Assembly (NCBI GenBank): GCA_964007475.1
Contig: OZ023273.1
Location: forward strand, 151,014,444-151,078,443
Length of the DNA: 64,000 nt
Reading direction: 5' to 3'
From: Hybos culiciformis
Lineage: Eukaryota; Arthropoda; Insecta; Diptera; Hybotidae
Every line of letters begins with the position of its first letter. The stretch's first letter is position 1. This document shows, one piece after another, positions 14,809 through 27,685 of this stretch. A model generated the notes under the pieces. It did no database searches. It was not told the origin of the DNA and was given only the letters and a program-made list of their open reading frames with translations. A program made the translations under genes and the position numbers.

Positions 14809-15536
14809 AAGAACAGTTAAATATGTTAAATATTATTGAAGAACTTAATAATTGTTTTTAAATTAAGTAATCCTTAATACTCAGCTAAATAAATATTTGT
14901 GATATCCTTCTAAGATAAAGTGTTCCTTTTTTAACACCAGTTAGTTATAAATTTAAGATTGATAGAACATTTTCTAAGTGAGCGTTATAAATGACAAGTA
15001 AACATTAAAACTTATTTAAATTGTTCAATGTGGAAAATTTAAGCTTAGGTACAGTAAAAAAATAGGAATAGAATGTTGCCATAAAATGTTGCTTTTATTT
15101 TGCTACTTGTATTCTGAATATAATAATGTGGTTTTTTTTTTAAATAAATATAACTGATTGACACAAGATCACAGTTTTGATTGAACAAACAAAAGTTTAA
15201 ACAAGAAAGAAATAATCTATCTTTTAATTTAATCTTCTTCTCTCAAGTTCTATCTCATCTTGCAATTATCATCGTTTGATTTGTTAAATTATATGTAGAA
15301 AATTTTGTCAAAAAGTATTATTATTTTTTATGCAATAAAGTCTGACAAAATATATATTAAGTATAATTATGTATGTGTAAATTGATTTAAATAAAGAAAA
15401 TTAGATTATGAAAATTCTTTTATTTGTTTCCTTAATTTCTGATACTTGCTTACTTTTTATTATGTTTTAAATAATTCATATATTAAAATCTTGTTTATAT
15501 TTACGGTAGTTGTATTTTTATTATATAATTAATTCA
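14809..15536. other. convergent intergenic region with both 3' UTRs
   Basis: The SLC22 gene (plus) and the zinc-finger membrane-protein gene (minus) end towards each other here. AATAAA signals are seen at 14888 on the plus strand and at 15517 and 15456 on the minus strand (as TTTATT). Nothing else is recognisable. Confidence 0.6.
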
Positions 15537-17444
15537 TTAATATTTGGTTTCAAGTAATCTTTTTTTTAGATCTGGATAAGTAACGTAAATATAATTATCA
15601 TTATTGGCTAAATCTCTTGGATCTGTATACGATCTAGAATCAAGAAATTGATTATCAATTTTACGTTGAGAATAAATTTCATTATAATTATTTGTCGATG
15701 ATTTTAAATGATTAAAATTATCTTTTTCATCTAAGCTAAAAAGTAAAAAAAAAGAGAATGATTTAAATATATTAAATAGATTATTAAAAATTTAGGTCAA
15801 CATAATTGTGTAATAGTAATATAAGACTTTACTCAAATAATATCCAAATTATGTAATAACAAAAGCATATTCCCAATGAAAATATTATTATCACTATAAT
15901 AATTAATATCCATGGTAATGACTGAACGGACATTGGCCCATCTTCCCAATAGCGATCACATGTTAAATACCAACATACTGCATTATTTAATTCATCTAGA
16001 AAAATAGTTAATTAAGATTCAATTGATCTTTTTATAAAAATTATTCTTTAATTTCAGGTGACTCTTAACGATTTACAATATCTTCTTTTTCTTCTTTTAT
16101 CTGACGTCAACAGGCCAAAAATCGGTATAACCGTATAACTATATACTTTGTACGTATTAGATTTCACAAAATTTAATAAAAATTTCTTTAATTTATGCAA
16201 ATTACATATCAATAATTAGTATATACCTTCCATTGCTTTGTAAGAAAAATCTGACATTTGTAAAAGTAATCCAATTGTACAAGATCTAACTAATGATTGG
16301 CATTTTAGTTTCAATTTTTCTAATTCATCTGATTTACAATTATTCCTAATTTTTTGTTGCATTGTCATATTTTCATTAGTATTATTATTACTATTGGTTA
16401 GTTTTGGACTTGGAGTTGATTTCTCTTCGCTCATAGAAGACTTTTGTGCATTTTTATAATTAATGTTTCCTACAAAAAAATTAGAAAATAATCCAAAAAT
16501 CTCTTTAAGTAGTATTTAATCAGACAAAATTTAAAATTTAATCAATCATTTATATTCGGAATATTATTCTCACCTTTATTATCTAAATTTTGGTTCTGAT
16601 TAATATTACTAGTAGTTGATGTGGCAAGGCAAAGCTTTCTAGTATGATATGGCAATTCTGTGGTAGTAGGTATTCGGGAAGCATGTTCAGTATTCATGGA
16701 AAAAGATTTTTTAGTGCTGAAAAAAATTAAACACCTTAATTTTTAACAAAACCTAATAATTTATATCGAATTATACTCAATTGGAGCTGATTTAGCATTA
16801 GTGTCAGTAGTTGATGGAATTAAAGCTTTCTGAAATGAAATATCTTCCCAAACTTCTATGTCAGTAATTATTTCATTTTTTTCTACCTTAATTAATGACT
16901 CTTTTGTTTCGAAGACATCACATCTCATAATATCGCAATAATTTGCTAAACAAGTCGCATCTTCAGCCTAAAAATTAATATATCCAATACACACATGTAT
17001 TTTTAATGCAATTATTAACATTTTACCCAATTTTTTAAATGATAATGTCGTCTTTCCATATGTTCATCTATATGTTTCTCTTTAAAAAAACTCTTTCCAC
17101 ACAATTTACAAGTCCATTGTGATGGTCTATTTCGATTTTTACTTAACTCTCCAGGTAAAAAATAATCACGTAAATAATTGAAAGGACATTCTAAGGGAAA
17201 TTTTGCCTATAATAAAAAAAAAAAATAATCCATTAAATAACATAAATTATGCTGAATCTAAATTTAAACTTACATTATATTTATCTAAAATTGGATTCCA
17301 TTTCGATAAAATAATTTTTCTCACTAAACGACTTTTATCTTTTGAACATTTTGTTCGTTTTATATTCGAATGTTTCCATTCCAATGACAATAAAATTATG
17401 AATATAATTAGCTGAAAGTAAAAATAAAGGAAATAAATATACAT
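15537..17444 (-). CDS. single-pass membrane protein with an extracytoplasmic C2H2 zinc finger
   Basis: Seven exons on the minus strand: 17444-17274, 17206-17027, 16967-16777, 16716-16574, 16469-16227, 15995-15833 and 15735-15537. They join in frame to about 429 residues. Order of parts: an N-terminal hydrophobic stretch (FQLIIFIILLSLEW) that looks like a signal peptide; one C2H2 finger near residues 89-110 with spacing C-x2-C-x12-H-x4-H (CKLCGKSF, then HIDEHMERRH); a Ser/Thr/Asn-rich, partly acidic linker; a Cys-bearing juxtamembrane part (CWYLTCDRYWEDG); a strong transmembrane helix (LPWILIIVIIIFSLGICFCY); and a polar tail of about 70 residues ending RLLETKY. The predicted topology is type I, putting the finger in the lumen or outside the cell. 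The first exon could instead begin at a CTTTCAG acceptor, with the ATG further upstream. I do not recognise the family; no function is assigned. Confidence 0.8.
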
Positions 17445-20400
17445 TAAATAAATATAAAAAAAATAAATAAATAGAACTATAAAATATTTTTGTTAACATT
17501 AACATAACATTGGGATTATCACAGGATGTAATTAAAAACTTTAAATTTTAAACCGAAAATCATATTTTCCCTAATAAATATTGTGGTTTTATATGGTTTT
17601 AATTTAGTTTAATAATCATTCTGACTATTGTTTAATACTATACTGTTCTATTCTATGAAATACTACTTTTTTATTATTCTATAGTCAAGCAGGTGTTGAG
17701 TTAATACTGAAATGTTTGTTAGCCGTTTCGAATAATTATTAATCATAACATTTATATTATTATATTTAATAGTGAATTTATTAAGAGAAACAAAAGCGAT
17801 CGAAAATTCTTTGTTTAGGCCTATAATAAGATAAAAGATATTCGAAAATATTTCCTAATACATAATATGATTTCAAAAAACTAAGTATAGGAACAATGAT
17901 ATTTAAATGATTTTATAAACTATGTACCAAGTTCCATATTGTTGAAGAAATTGATTCAAATTGTTAAGAAAGTTAATAATGTTTTGTTTCAGGGACTATT
18001 TAGTTAATGAAAGGTTTTAAATTTTCTGCATTGAATTGGAAGCCTTATTATTAAGAGAATGTATATTTTCAGGTACACATTGAAATACAATAAAGGTGGA
18101 AAAAATTAATATATGTACATAGTTGTAATGTAAATAAAAATAATAAACAAAAACATAATGCTAAGTAGAAACTAGGCTCTTTTACGTACATCCTCTTAAT
18201 TTGAAAGAAAAATATACTTTTTTTTTTAATTTTGTGAACACGTTCAATAAACAAATTGTATTCTTACGGGAAATACCATTACAATCTAACATGCAATCGA
18301 ATCACGATAATAAGCCTATGTCTACATTAATTTATTTAAAACTTTTGGTTTTATAAGTTTATACAAATAGTTTGTCTAACAAAATAATATTTTGTTATAT
18401 TTAAACTTTATGTAAACTTCTAAAAATTCTATCATCAATAGTCAAGTCACAAACAAATAATAGAATCTTGAATTAAATTTTGAAATATTTAGAATAGATT
18501 AAATCCTTCAGAACAAATGCGTTTGAAAATACTGACTGTATTCGATGCAGGATTATGGAATTCTTATGAGATATTACCCAATAAAAGAAAGATTTCACTT
18601 TATATGAATCAAAATAAGATATATAATAGTATCTTATGCTATATACACAATTAAATTTTTATTTGTAATATAATCTGTTATTTGAAGGTTAAAGTTCAAA
18701 CAATAACATTACAAATTACAATTAATATGTACGGTTTATGTACATACCTATTATATACATTCATAAGTATATAATATATTTTTATAGTATATATGTATTC
18801 CACATACATATTATATCATTAGCGTATGAAATTAATAAAGTGGTTTCAATTGGAAATTTAAAACATTTCATGATTAATACTCATAATAACATAAACTGAA
18901 GTTATACATTATATTATTAATCGTTTTAATGAATTAAAAAAAATTATAATTATCATAATATATTTCATAATATTTAATTTAGAGGAAAAAATGATTCTGA
19001 AACCATTATAAAATTAACCATGCCATCCTTATATAATTACTTTAAGTGTATGTCAAGGGTATTTAAGTAATTTCGTTTGCACTTATTTGAAATTTATAGA
19101 GATTTGCGGAGAAAAAATTTTACCTGCAGATAGTCCTTACTAGGTACCTATGTAATATTTGGTATATTATTGGGATTTCTTTGAAGGGTGGAAATCTAAT
19201 CCACAAACTCACAACGAAGACAATCTTTAAAATTCCATTCTGTGCCTATATTCGTATTTTTATGGTTTTTATTAGCATAGCACATTTTTAACATATTAAT
19301 TTACATGATTATTGATTTTTTTTTCGATTTCCCGCACCAACATATAATTTTTCAAAGGAAAAAATTAAAGTAGACTCTTACGTTTTCTTGTGTGTACTCA
19401 TTCTCAAGAAGAACCATAATAATGATGATATTATTAGATTTTTTTAATCATTAAAAAAAATTATGAAATCAAAAATTCAATTTATTATGTAAAATTCTAA
19501 GTATGTATATATATTATACATAATACATATTAAAAACATAATTCTGTATGCTGACCAGACCATTCATTTTTACATGCGATTAAAAGAAAAATTAAAGAAA
19601 TTTCTGATTGCCATTGTTTTGACGTTATTAAGTCGTAAAGTTATTATTAGAGTTATACTTGAAGGAAAATTAATGCCTTTAATTTAAGGGCTTGACATAT
19701 AGGTACAGGAGAATAGTTAATTCTGAGTTCCGAGTTTCGAGAATCTCGAATAAAAAAACAAAAAATTTTAAAAATCCGAATCGATGAAAAAAAAAGTTAT
19801 ACAATTTTCAAAATATAATTAAATTCTTAAAACACATTAAACTTTAAAGCAGTGTTTCTCAACCTAGTCTAAAGTATCTCATAAAAAAAATCAATTTTTA
19901 TCCGTGATCTGAATGCAATTTAAAAGTATTAATACTGAAATCAAGAATTTTTTTTTAACTTAATTTTTTCACAACCCATTCAAAAGCAAATTAAAATAAA
20001 AAAATATAAAAAAAAAATTTTTAAAAATGCCACATTTTTATTAAATATTTTGATTATTATTATTATTATTATGCTATAACCCTATTTCCCAGTAACAACT
20101 TTGACATCCTTTTTATTTTTCTAATATTAAAGTTGATTTAACAACACGCAAACAAATTGCTGAATTGAATCAGATTTGCATAAATTTTCACAATTAAATG
20201 GGATCAATTATAATTTTCTTTTTTTTTTTATATGTTAGTATTATACGAAATTAAATTTATTAAAAGAAGAAAAAAAAGGATACTATTTGTCGTGTATAAA
20301 AGTAAAATTTGCTACTACGCTAACTAAACGTTTGATTCCATATTTAATAATAGGAAATGTCTTAATTTTGTAATAAATTTCTTAATAAATAATAATTAAA

Positions 20401-23147
20401 TAAACTAACTAATAATTGATAATTATAATACTTAGAAAGAAGAAATTTTAGGAAGGATATTGAAACTTAATGAAACTTGTTTAATTTTTTTTAAGACCAT
20501 AATGTACTGAAATCAAATCCGCGAAAGAATGAAATTAGATTAGTTTAGTTTAGGGTGTTTTTGTTAAAATAACAAATCAAAATTTTATTTGTAATAGTAC
20601 TTTCATTCATATGTGTGTAATATTATAAATGTATTTTTTAGACAGTTTTGTAATAACTTTATATAATAATATATAGATTAAAATCTCAATAGTTTATTAA
20701 ATGTCAAAATAATAATCTTATTTTTGGAGAAAATTTCATTGATTTTTTTTTTTGAAGCAATTTAAATTTTCGTAGGATTTTTTTTTCGTTTAGCCCAAAA
20801 CTTCAAAATCGTATTTTTTTTTTTTTTTAGATTATTTTATATAAAATATAACATTCAATTAAAAATATTCGTGGTATACGCATTTAAAGAAAATAAAATA
20901 AAATCAATATTATTATTAGTTTTTATTTTTTTTTGTTTTACCTCAATATAAATAAATTTAGTCGTCATTCATACTATTATTATTTTTTAGAATTTAATAA
21001 TTTATTATTTTTATTTCTTTTATATTACTATTATATATAACTATTATAATTGCATTAAAATTATGTTTAAAAAAAAAAAAAAAACAAAAAAACAAATATA
21101 CTAATTTTTTTAAGTTTATTTAATATTAAAAATTTAATTTTTAAATTTTTTTTTTTTGTTAATATTATAAAATGTACAAAAAAAAATATTTTTTTATTTG
21201 AAATGAAAAAAAAAAAAAAAATTTCTTAACTTTTTTTAAATTAGGATGAATAGAAATTGACTTATTAAATGAAAATGGTACATGTGCAGTATTATGTTTC
21301 CTGGTTAATAACTATTGTTTTTTTCTAACTAAAACGAAAATTTTTTATTTTTTTTTGTATTATGTATATCCTTACCAAATATCAACATATACACGCTAAA
21401 GATTCAGTGTAAACTCACCATAAAAAATCTTTTCCAAAATTAAGAATACGCAAACTCATAAATTTTCTCTTGTATAAATTCATGAAAAATACAGGATGAA
21501 TTTGGTGGTAAGTAGGTATAAGATTTTTATTTCCTGTGAGAAAATTTTATTATAATTTCATAGTTTTTCATTTTGATGTTCGGTTTTCTTTTAAACCGAA
21601 AATAAACGACAATTAGTATAAAATTATTGTCTTTAAAAAAATCAAGCCTAAAAATATTATTTTTGGGTTGGGGTTTAAAATCGTTTTTTTTATTTGAATG
21701 ATTTGTCAAAAGAAAAAATTGATAGTTTTTTCCCTCCAAGTATTACGTAAAAAAACTTAATTTTGAATACAAATCCCTAAATGAGAAAAATGTAATTAAA
21801 ATGAAAATAGAACATGAAAATAATGAGCTCAATATTTGAACAGATCCCTGTAAATAATTTCAAACTGATAAAAAATAAGATGTAATTTCTTTAAATTTAT
21901 CATAATAAAAAGAAACATAAATTTAATTCAATAAATTATTTTATATTAAATTCATAAGTTAATAAATTGACGAAAACTACATGTTAAAATTGCCTTAAAC
22001 TAAAATCTAAAAACCTAGAGACGTTACATAAAATTATCTCGGAAAGAGAATAAGATTTTTGTTAGATTTTTAAGATCGATCGCAATTCAACTTTGATTAC
22101 AAAAAAAAACTTTAATTTAATATTTAATAAATGAATTTTTTCATCACTTTTTAATTCTTCTCTTTATCACTAGGTATCACATCACTAAGTAAAAGACAGA
22201 TTTTTTTTTTGAAAATAATATAAATTTATTGTTAATATTAAAGTAACACATAATCCTAACGATGCAAAATAAAAATAAATGATGGATTTTGAAAATTTTT
22301 ATTTTTGATTTAATTATTATAAAATAAAAATAATATTAATGATTTATTTTTTATTTTTATTTTTTTTTTGCTTTTTAAATGAAAATTATTCTGTTTCCTC
22401 TTAATCTGCAGCAAAATAAACAATAAAATCTGCAATAAACAAATTTATATTTAATAAAAAAGTTAAATCAACTCCATTATACTAAAAAATGCAATTTTTT
22501 TGATTTCAAACCTGAAATTATTGTTCTGATTCTTTCGCGTTTTGTATTTGGTTTGTTTTATAAATAAGAAGCGAAATAAACAACAAAAATTATCAAAAAA
22601 AATTGGTGATTTCAATCCAGAATATCTGAATAGATACAATATTTTTAGTTCCGAACATTGATTTATTTGATTAAGATAATATTTACTTTCAGACCTAATA
22701 CTCTGTGACCAAGAAATTAAATGCTATAGGGAAATAAAAACTTTTCTTATGATTGAAAGTTGGAATGAGGAATATGAATAAAAATGTTATGTTTTTAATA
22801 TTATTAAAATTAAATTAAAGTGAACTATAAATTCGATCAACATCGCATAAAAAATTACCGAAATCAATTTCACGAATTTATAGTAATATAGTCAAGAACA
22901 AAGAACTTAAGGGTTTCTTGAAGACTTTTTGGTTCATCGTTATAAATTATTGAGATGTGAAGTTCTGTCTTATTTCGAAGTAACTTTGCGACTGAACTAC
23001 AAATAGTTACTACCCAAAACCTAAGGATATGGACATTATATGAAAACTTTTTATCTACATTTTTATATTAAAAAAAAGTGCATCTTCCATACCTGCTTCA
23101 AATTTTCAAGCATTTTCTTTTATTTTTTAATTTTATTTACTTACAAT
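17445..23147. other. AT-rich intergenic region
   Basis: Between the zinc-finger membrane-protein gene and the end of importin beta nothing convincing is seen: only short A/T-rich open frames, homopolymer runs and a small palindrome around 19736 (TTCGAGAATCTCGAA). The right end, including TTTATT at 23132, must hold the 3' UTR of the importin-beta gene. Confidence 0.6.
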
Positions 23148-26100
23148 TTATGAAACTACTTGGCTTTCTCGAAGTTTTCTAATTTCTTTTGAGGCCCAAT
23201 TTGATAATTGTTTTGTGCGTGTTACTTTTGAGCGCTTGCCCTCAGCTAGCAACTGATTTATCAGTATATCCTCTAAAAGAGGATATAATTTGGGCCCAAA
23301 TGCTAAACATAAATCGCCCAGTAATCCAGCCGTTATAGCAATCATTGAATCTGACAAATCCCCATCATTTGAAATACTTTTAATAAAATTAATAATCTGA
23401 GATACATGTGACTCCATACGAAATACATCAGGATGTGGCGTCCTATCAACTCCTTTCAAACCTTGTATGATACCTACAATTATATTAAAATTAATCTAAC
23501 AAAAATTAAAAAAAAAATAAAAAATTCTAACTTACCCGTGTAGGCTTCCAATACACTCTCTCGGAGTTCATTTAAATACTCGACCATGTCAAAGTCATTG
23601 GGATCAATTTGAACTTGTGATGCATGTAAAAGCATTTGTAAAACAACTGGTAAATAATTTAAGAAAGCTGATCCAATACTTAATGCCATATCGCCAAAGG
23701 CTGATAAAATTTGTGGCTTAACACTTCTATGTAAATTTGGATTTCCCAAATTATCTAACAACAATGACATAATTTCATCGCAATAAGGTAAAATTCTAGC
23801 TTTTAATCCTCGACATATATCGCCAGTTAAACCAACCGCAGCACAACAAACTTGATATTCCTGATGATTTTTTAAGCCCATATACAAATATGGTTTGAAT
23901 GCATCCATATATTTTAAAAATTGTTCACCCAATAAATCAACTAGTGTGGAGACAGCAATTAACGCATCTTCTTGGACGCCACCAACTTTACCTGAACTCG
24001 AACTAAACATTGTCAAAAGAGCAGACATTATGGCATCTGATATTTTAGGAGCATCTTGAGAATTAACTTTTCGTAAAACCGATTGCAATGTAGCGCATAA
24101 AAGAGATTGCAAATCATTAAATTGATGTCGATCATTATGATTCGATATATGCGATTCCATTTGTAAAACTTGATTCAATCGTTCTAAAATCACCATTGTA
24201 GTTTTTTGTACTACAATATAACAGTCTAATGGTGAATTTTTTATCATATCCATGAGGGCTTCATATGCCGCAGCTCTTAAATTTGCTTGTGCTCCATCTG
24301 GTCTATCGGTTGCTTCCAATAACTGAGTTATAATAAATTCGAAATAAGGTGATAAACAGTAAGTATCAGGAGTCTTTTCATCAACGCTATCAGCACTTTC
24401 GTAAGCTGCATCTGATAAGCCAATGAATGCCCAGCATACATTAGCTGCCACCCTTGGTTCAGCTTTCAAACCTTGCAAGAATGCTTCAAGTAGTGGATTC
24501 AGATAAGTTGGATTTATCGCAGCTTCAGGTATGATTTCACAAATTCTACCAAATGTCCACGCTGTTGTATCACGTACAATAACATTTGAATCATACATTA
24601 ATTCAATTAATGTTGGCATCGCTTGTTCAACTAAAGGTTTCAATGTGTTAGTTTCTAATCCACTTAGAATTGAACCGAATACCATGACAGCAGCGTCACG
24701 GAAACGCCAATTAACTGATTTAATATTATCTTTAATAAATGGAATTACGTACGGCACTATTTCATCTTCGCAACATGTTGCTAATAACATCAAACAAACA
24801 CTAGCAGCCTTAGCTGGATTCCAATTGTCATCATCATCTTGTTCTTCTTGTTTAGTCAGTTTCTCCATTAAAACTGGTGTCAGATACTGAAGAGCACCTC
24901 GAGCGTAATGCTTTGAAACTCTAGTTGGTGTTCGACCAGCATCAACAGCTTCCTGATTTTCAATGGATAAATCAACTTCTTCATCGCTCACATTTGACCA
25001 AAACTCGATTCCTTGAAGAGCAATTTGTTCATTATCCGATTTCATTGCTTCCATGGTTATAGGGAAAAGAGCTTGTGCCATGTAAGGCTCCATGTACTGA
25101 TAATAAAGTGATAAAATTTTGACCAAACATTGTAAAGCAGCAACACAAATTTGAGTATCAGATGATTGTGTTGCCTCGCATACGACTTCCATAATATAAT
25201 TACGCTCAGTGTCTTTATCAAAATTAGCTTTTGTAAATTCCAAAGAATTTAAAAGTGCTGTTGTCGCCGCTAGCCGAACATGATTACTTGGTTCTTGTTT
25301 ACGCATGCCATGAATAATTGCTGTTAATATCAAATTGGATTGTTTTTCAAGCACCCCTGCACCAATATCTTGACAAATGTATCCTAAAATATTCAGTTTA
25401 AGTAATAATTATTTTAAATAATAAAAATGATAAACTTACCAATCGCTTCCAGGGCTGCTTCTTTGCCCATTTCGGTTGTGTCTGCTTTGCAAACTTTATC
25501 ATGTAATGTTTGTATTAAGTAATTCCACCGTCCACTCGGGAGTTCGGCAACTGCAACATAAGCAACACATTGAGCAGCCACTGATGGACGAGTATTTTCA
25601 GTTCCCAAAGTTTCTAAAATCTGTACAAAAAAAAAAAGGTTGATAAATATTTACTAAGCTATCAATGCTAAAACTAGTTATGTAATACAATTTTATTTTT
25701 ATTTAATTCGTACATTGATCAGGCATATATTCCATTATGATCTTATGGAATAATTACAATATGAAATAATCAAACTAGTAATAATCTTATTCTAATATAT
25801 GTAAAATTATAATAATAAGACAATAAAATTATAATCCCTGATTCAAAATTAATATACTTCAATAGCATCAATATTATATGATTAAGTACATACTAAAATT
25901 AGTTAAAACGAAGAAAAAAAAAAGAAATGTTATATGATTAAGTACATACTAAAATTAGTCAAAGCGAAGAAAGAAAAAAAAAAAGACAAAAAATTGAACT
26001 CAAAACGGAACCTTGAGGAACTCCAAAGAAGCAATATGAAAACTTTTTTCCCATCAATAAAAAGGAAGTTTTGAAGTTTGTTGAATTTTTTCATGAATTT

Positions 26101-27685
26101 ATTTTATTTATATTTTGTATTATATGTGTGGATGTGAAGTAGTTAAGGATCTGGAAGTGCTGTGCAATTCAAAGTTAAATTTCCAACCTCATATCCATTG
26201 GGAATGGAGAAAATTCTATGCTAGGCTTCATCAAAAGATGGGCAAAAGAATTTGATGAACCTAGAGTAACAGACATCGTTTATGTGCAGATATTGTTTTT
26301 GTGTACCAGCTCCATCAACGTACAATATGGTCAATCCAAATACTTTCTTAGTAAAATTGGCTTCCGCATTGTGAATTACTCGCTTAGAGAAGTAGAAATA
26401 TTTCATATCGGAAAGCACTGAACAGTCTACGGCTCTATAATTTTAATAGAAGTAAATGCTACTTTTGATCTAAATCTTAATAAAAACTTTCTAAAAAAGT
26501 TGCTTTATGCTCTAGATGTTTAGAATTGGGTGCTGCCTCCTTGATACAGACGGTACTTGATTTAATTGATGAAAGAAGAGAAGGGAAAACAGAAGGAAGA
26601 AAGATGAAGAGAAAAGGATGATATTTCATAATAATGGTAATAGTAAATTAAATGAAAACAGAAGTATAAGGAAAAGTCGTGCTGCTTTCAGATTGCGATA
26701 TTTTTTGTTTTTATAGTGAATTGTATTGTATTATAGGTAGGTACACCTTTATATTAATTTTAATAGTAAAATAAGATTTATTTTAATTACTGCATTGTAT
26801 ATTTGAAAAATTATTTTGATTGTATTTTGAATCGAGCTTGATCTAAGCTATATAAATAAATAAATAAATATGTTAGGTACTTAAATGTGAAAATTTTAAA
26901 TATTCCTTACGATTACACCATTCACAAATTTGTAATACATAGGTATCTATCTACCTACTGACTTTGCAGCGCTTGAATTTTTAATTGCTTTAAAATAAAT
27001 TGAAAAAAAATGTTTCTACAAAATTTGTTTTTTAATTTTTCCTAATCTTGAAAAACAATTTCCAATTTTACGAAAGCATATTGTCTTAATCATAAGTTGG
27101 AGAACAACAATCAGATTGGAAAATTTATTCATCTTGTTGATTGCACTTTTAATGGCGCAATTTTTTTTTTTTTTTAGAACGTTTCAAACCCTTATGGTCT
27201 CAAACTGTCTTAAAAAGGTCAACATAAAATTTAAACATTCCGACTACCTACTACCTAACTTATTTCCCCCCAATAAACAGAAAACTTACATTTCTTTTAA
27301 TATATTCACGAATTTCGTCTACAAATGAATGCCATCGCATTTGATATTGCTGATTTATTGAAGGATCTTTACTGGTTAAATGATTTTTTAATTGTAGACC
27401 GGCTGCCATTCGGGCAACCGGTGAATTATTAGTTCCTGCTAAGACATCTGACAATTGTTTCAGGAATTCGGGTAAATTTGTTGCAGCCGCCTGTTCCAGA
27501 AATTCCTTTGCAGCCAATAATTCATTTTTATCTAAAAAAAAAAAAAAATAAATAAGAAATTAGGAATTTTTAAAATAAATTATCGAATTGTTTTGTCAAT
27601 AAATTTGAATTTTTTTTTTAAATTACTCACTTGGAGATACAGTTTTTTCTAAAATTTCAACTAATTGGAGATTAATTTCGAACAT
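23148..27685 (-). CDS. Fs(2)Ket: importin subunit beta-1 (Ketel)
   Basis: Five exons on the minus strand: 27685-27631, 27531-27290, 25620-25440, 25383-23536 and 23473-23148. They join to 883 residues, the family's normal length. The protein is the nuclear import receptor that carries cargo (alone or through importin alpha) across the nuclear pore and releases it on binding Ran-GTP. It is built of HEAT repeats. Visible landmarks are the N-terminal helix ending ILEKTVSP, the importin-N region with [13 protein letters not shown] and [14 protein letters not shown], the acidic loop [11 protein letters not shown] near residue 340, [39 protein letters not shown], and the C-terminal [11 protein letters not shown] and [13 protein letters not shown]. 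The start ATG at 27685 gives [18 protein letters not shown]. One unusually long exon encodes 616 residues. Intron 3 carries a degraded LINE. Confidence 0.98.
25874..25985. repeat. 56-bp tandem duplication
   Basis: Two adjacent copies (25874-25929 and 25930-25985), each starting TTATATGATTAAGTACATAC and ending in an A/G-rich run, differ at only a few bases. They lie in an importin-beta intron, directly beside the 5' end of the LINE fragment. Confidence 0.85.
25990..26871 (+). mobile_element. degraded jockey-type LINE fragment with inverted 5' part
   Basis: On the plus strand 26139-26200 reads [19 protein letters not shown], and 26218-26420 reads [19 protein letters not shown]. These match the region after the reverse-transcriptase core of jockey-clade non-LTR elements (typically VKDLGVLFDSKL...GFIKRW). 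The two parts are in different frames, so the copy is dead. At 25998-26024 the minus strand reads GVPQGSVLS, the conserved RT motif that should lie upstream in the same orientation. The element ends in a (TAAA)n tail at 26851-26871. Exact 5' limits are uncertain and no target duplication was found. Confidence 0.7.

Noticed and set aside
19726..19752. Heat-shock-element-like palindrome (TTCGAGAATCTCGAA)
   Set aside because: Spacing does not fit a full nGAAn array and no gene start is nearby.
24531..24890. 119-residue plus-strand frame
   Set aside because: Antisense shadow of the long importin-beta exon.
26218..26421. 67-residue plus-strand frame in the importin-beta intron
   Set aside because: It is part of a dead LINE, frameshifted relative to the preceding LINE segment, so it is included in the mobile element and not called as a gene.
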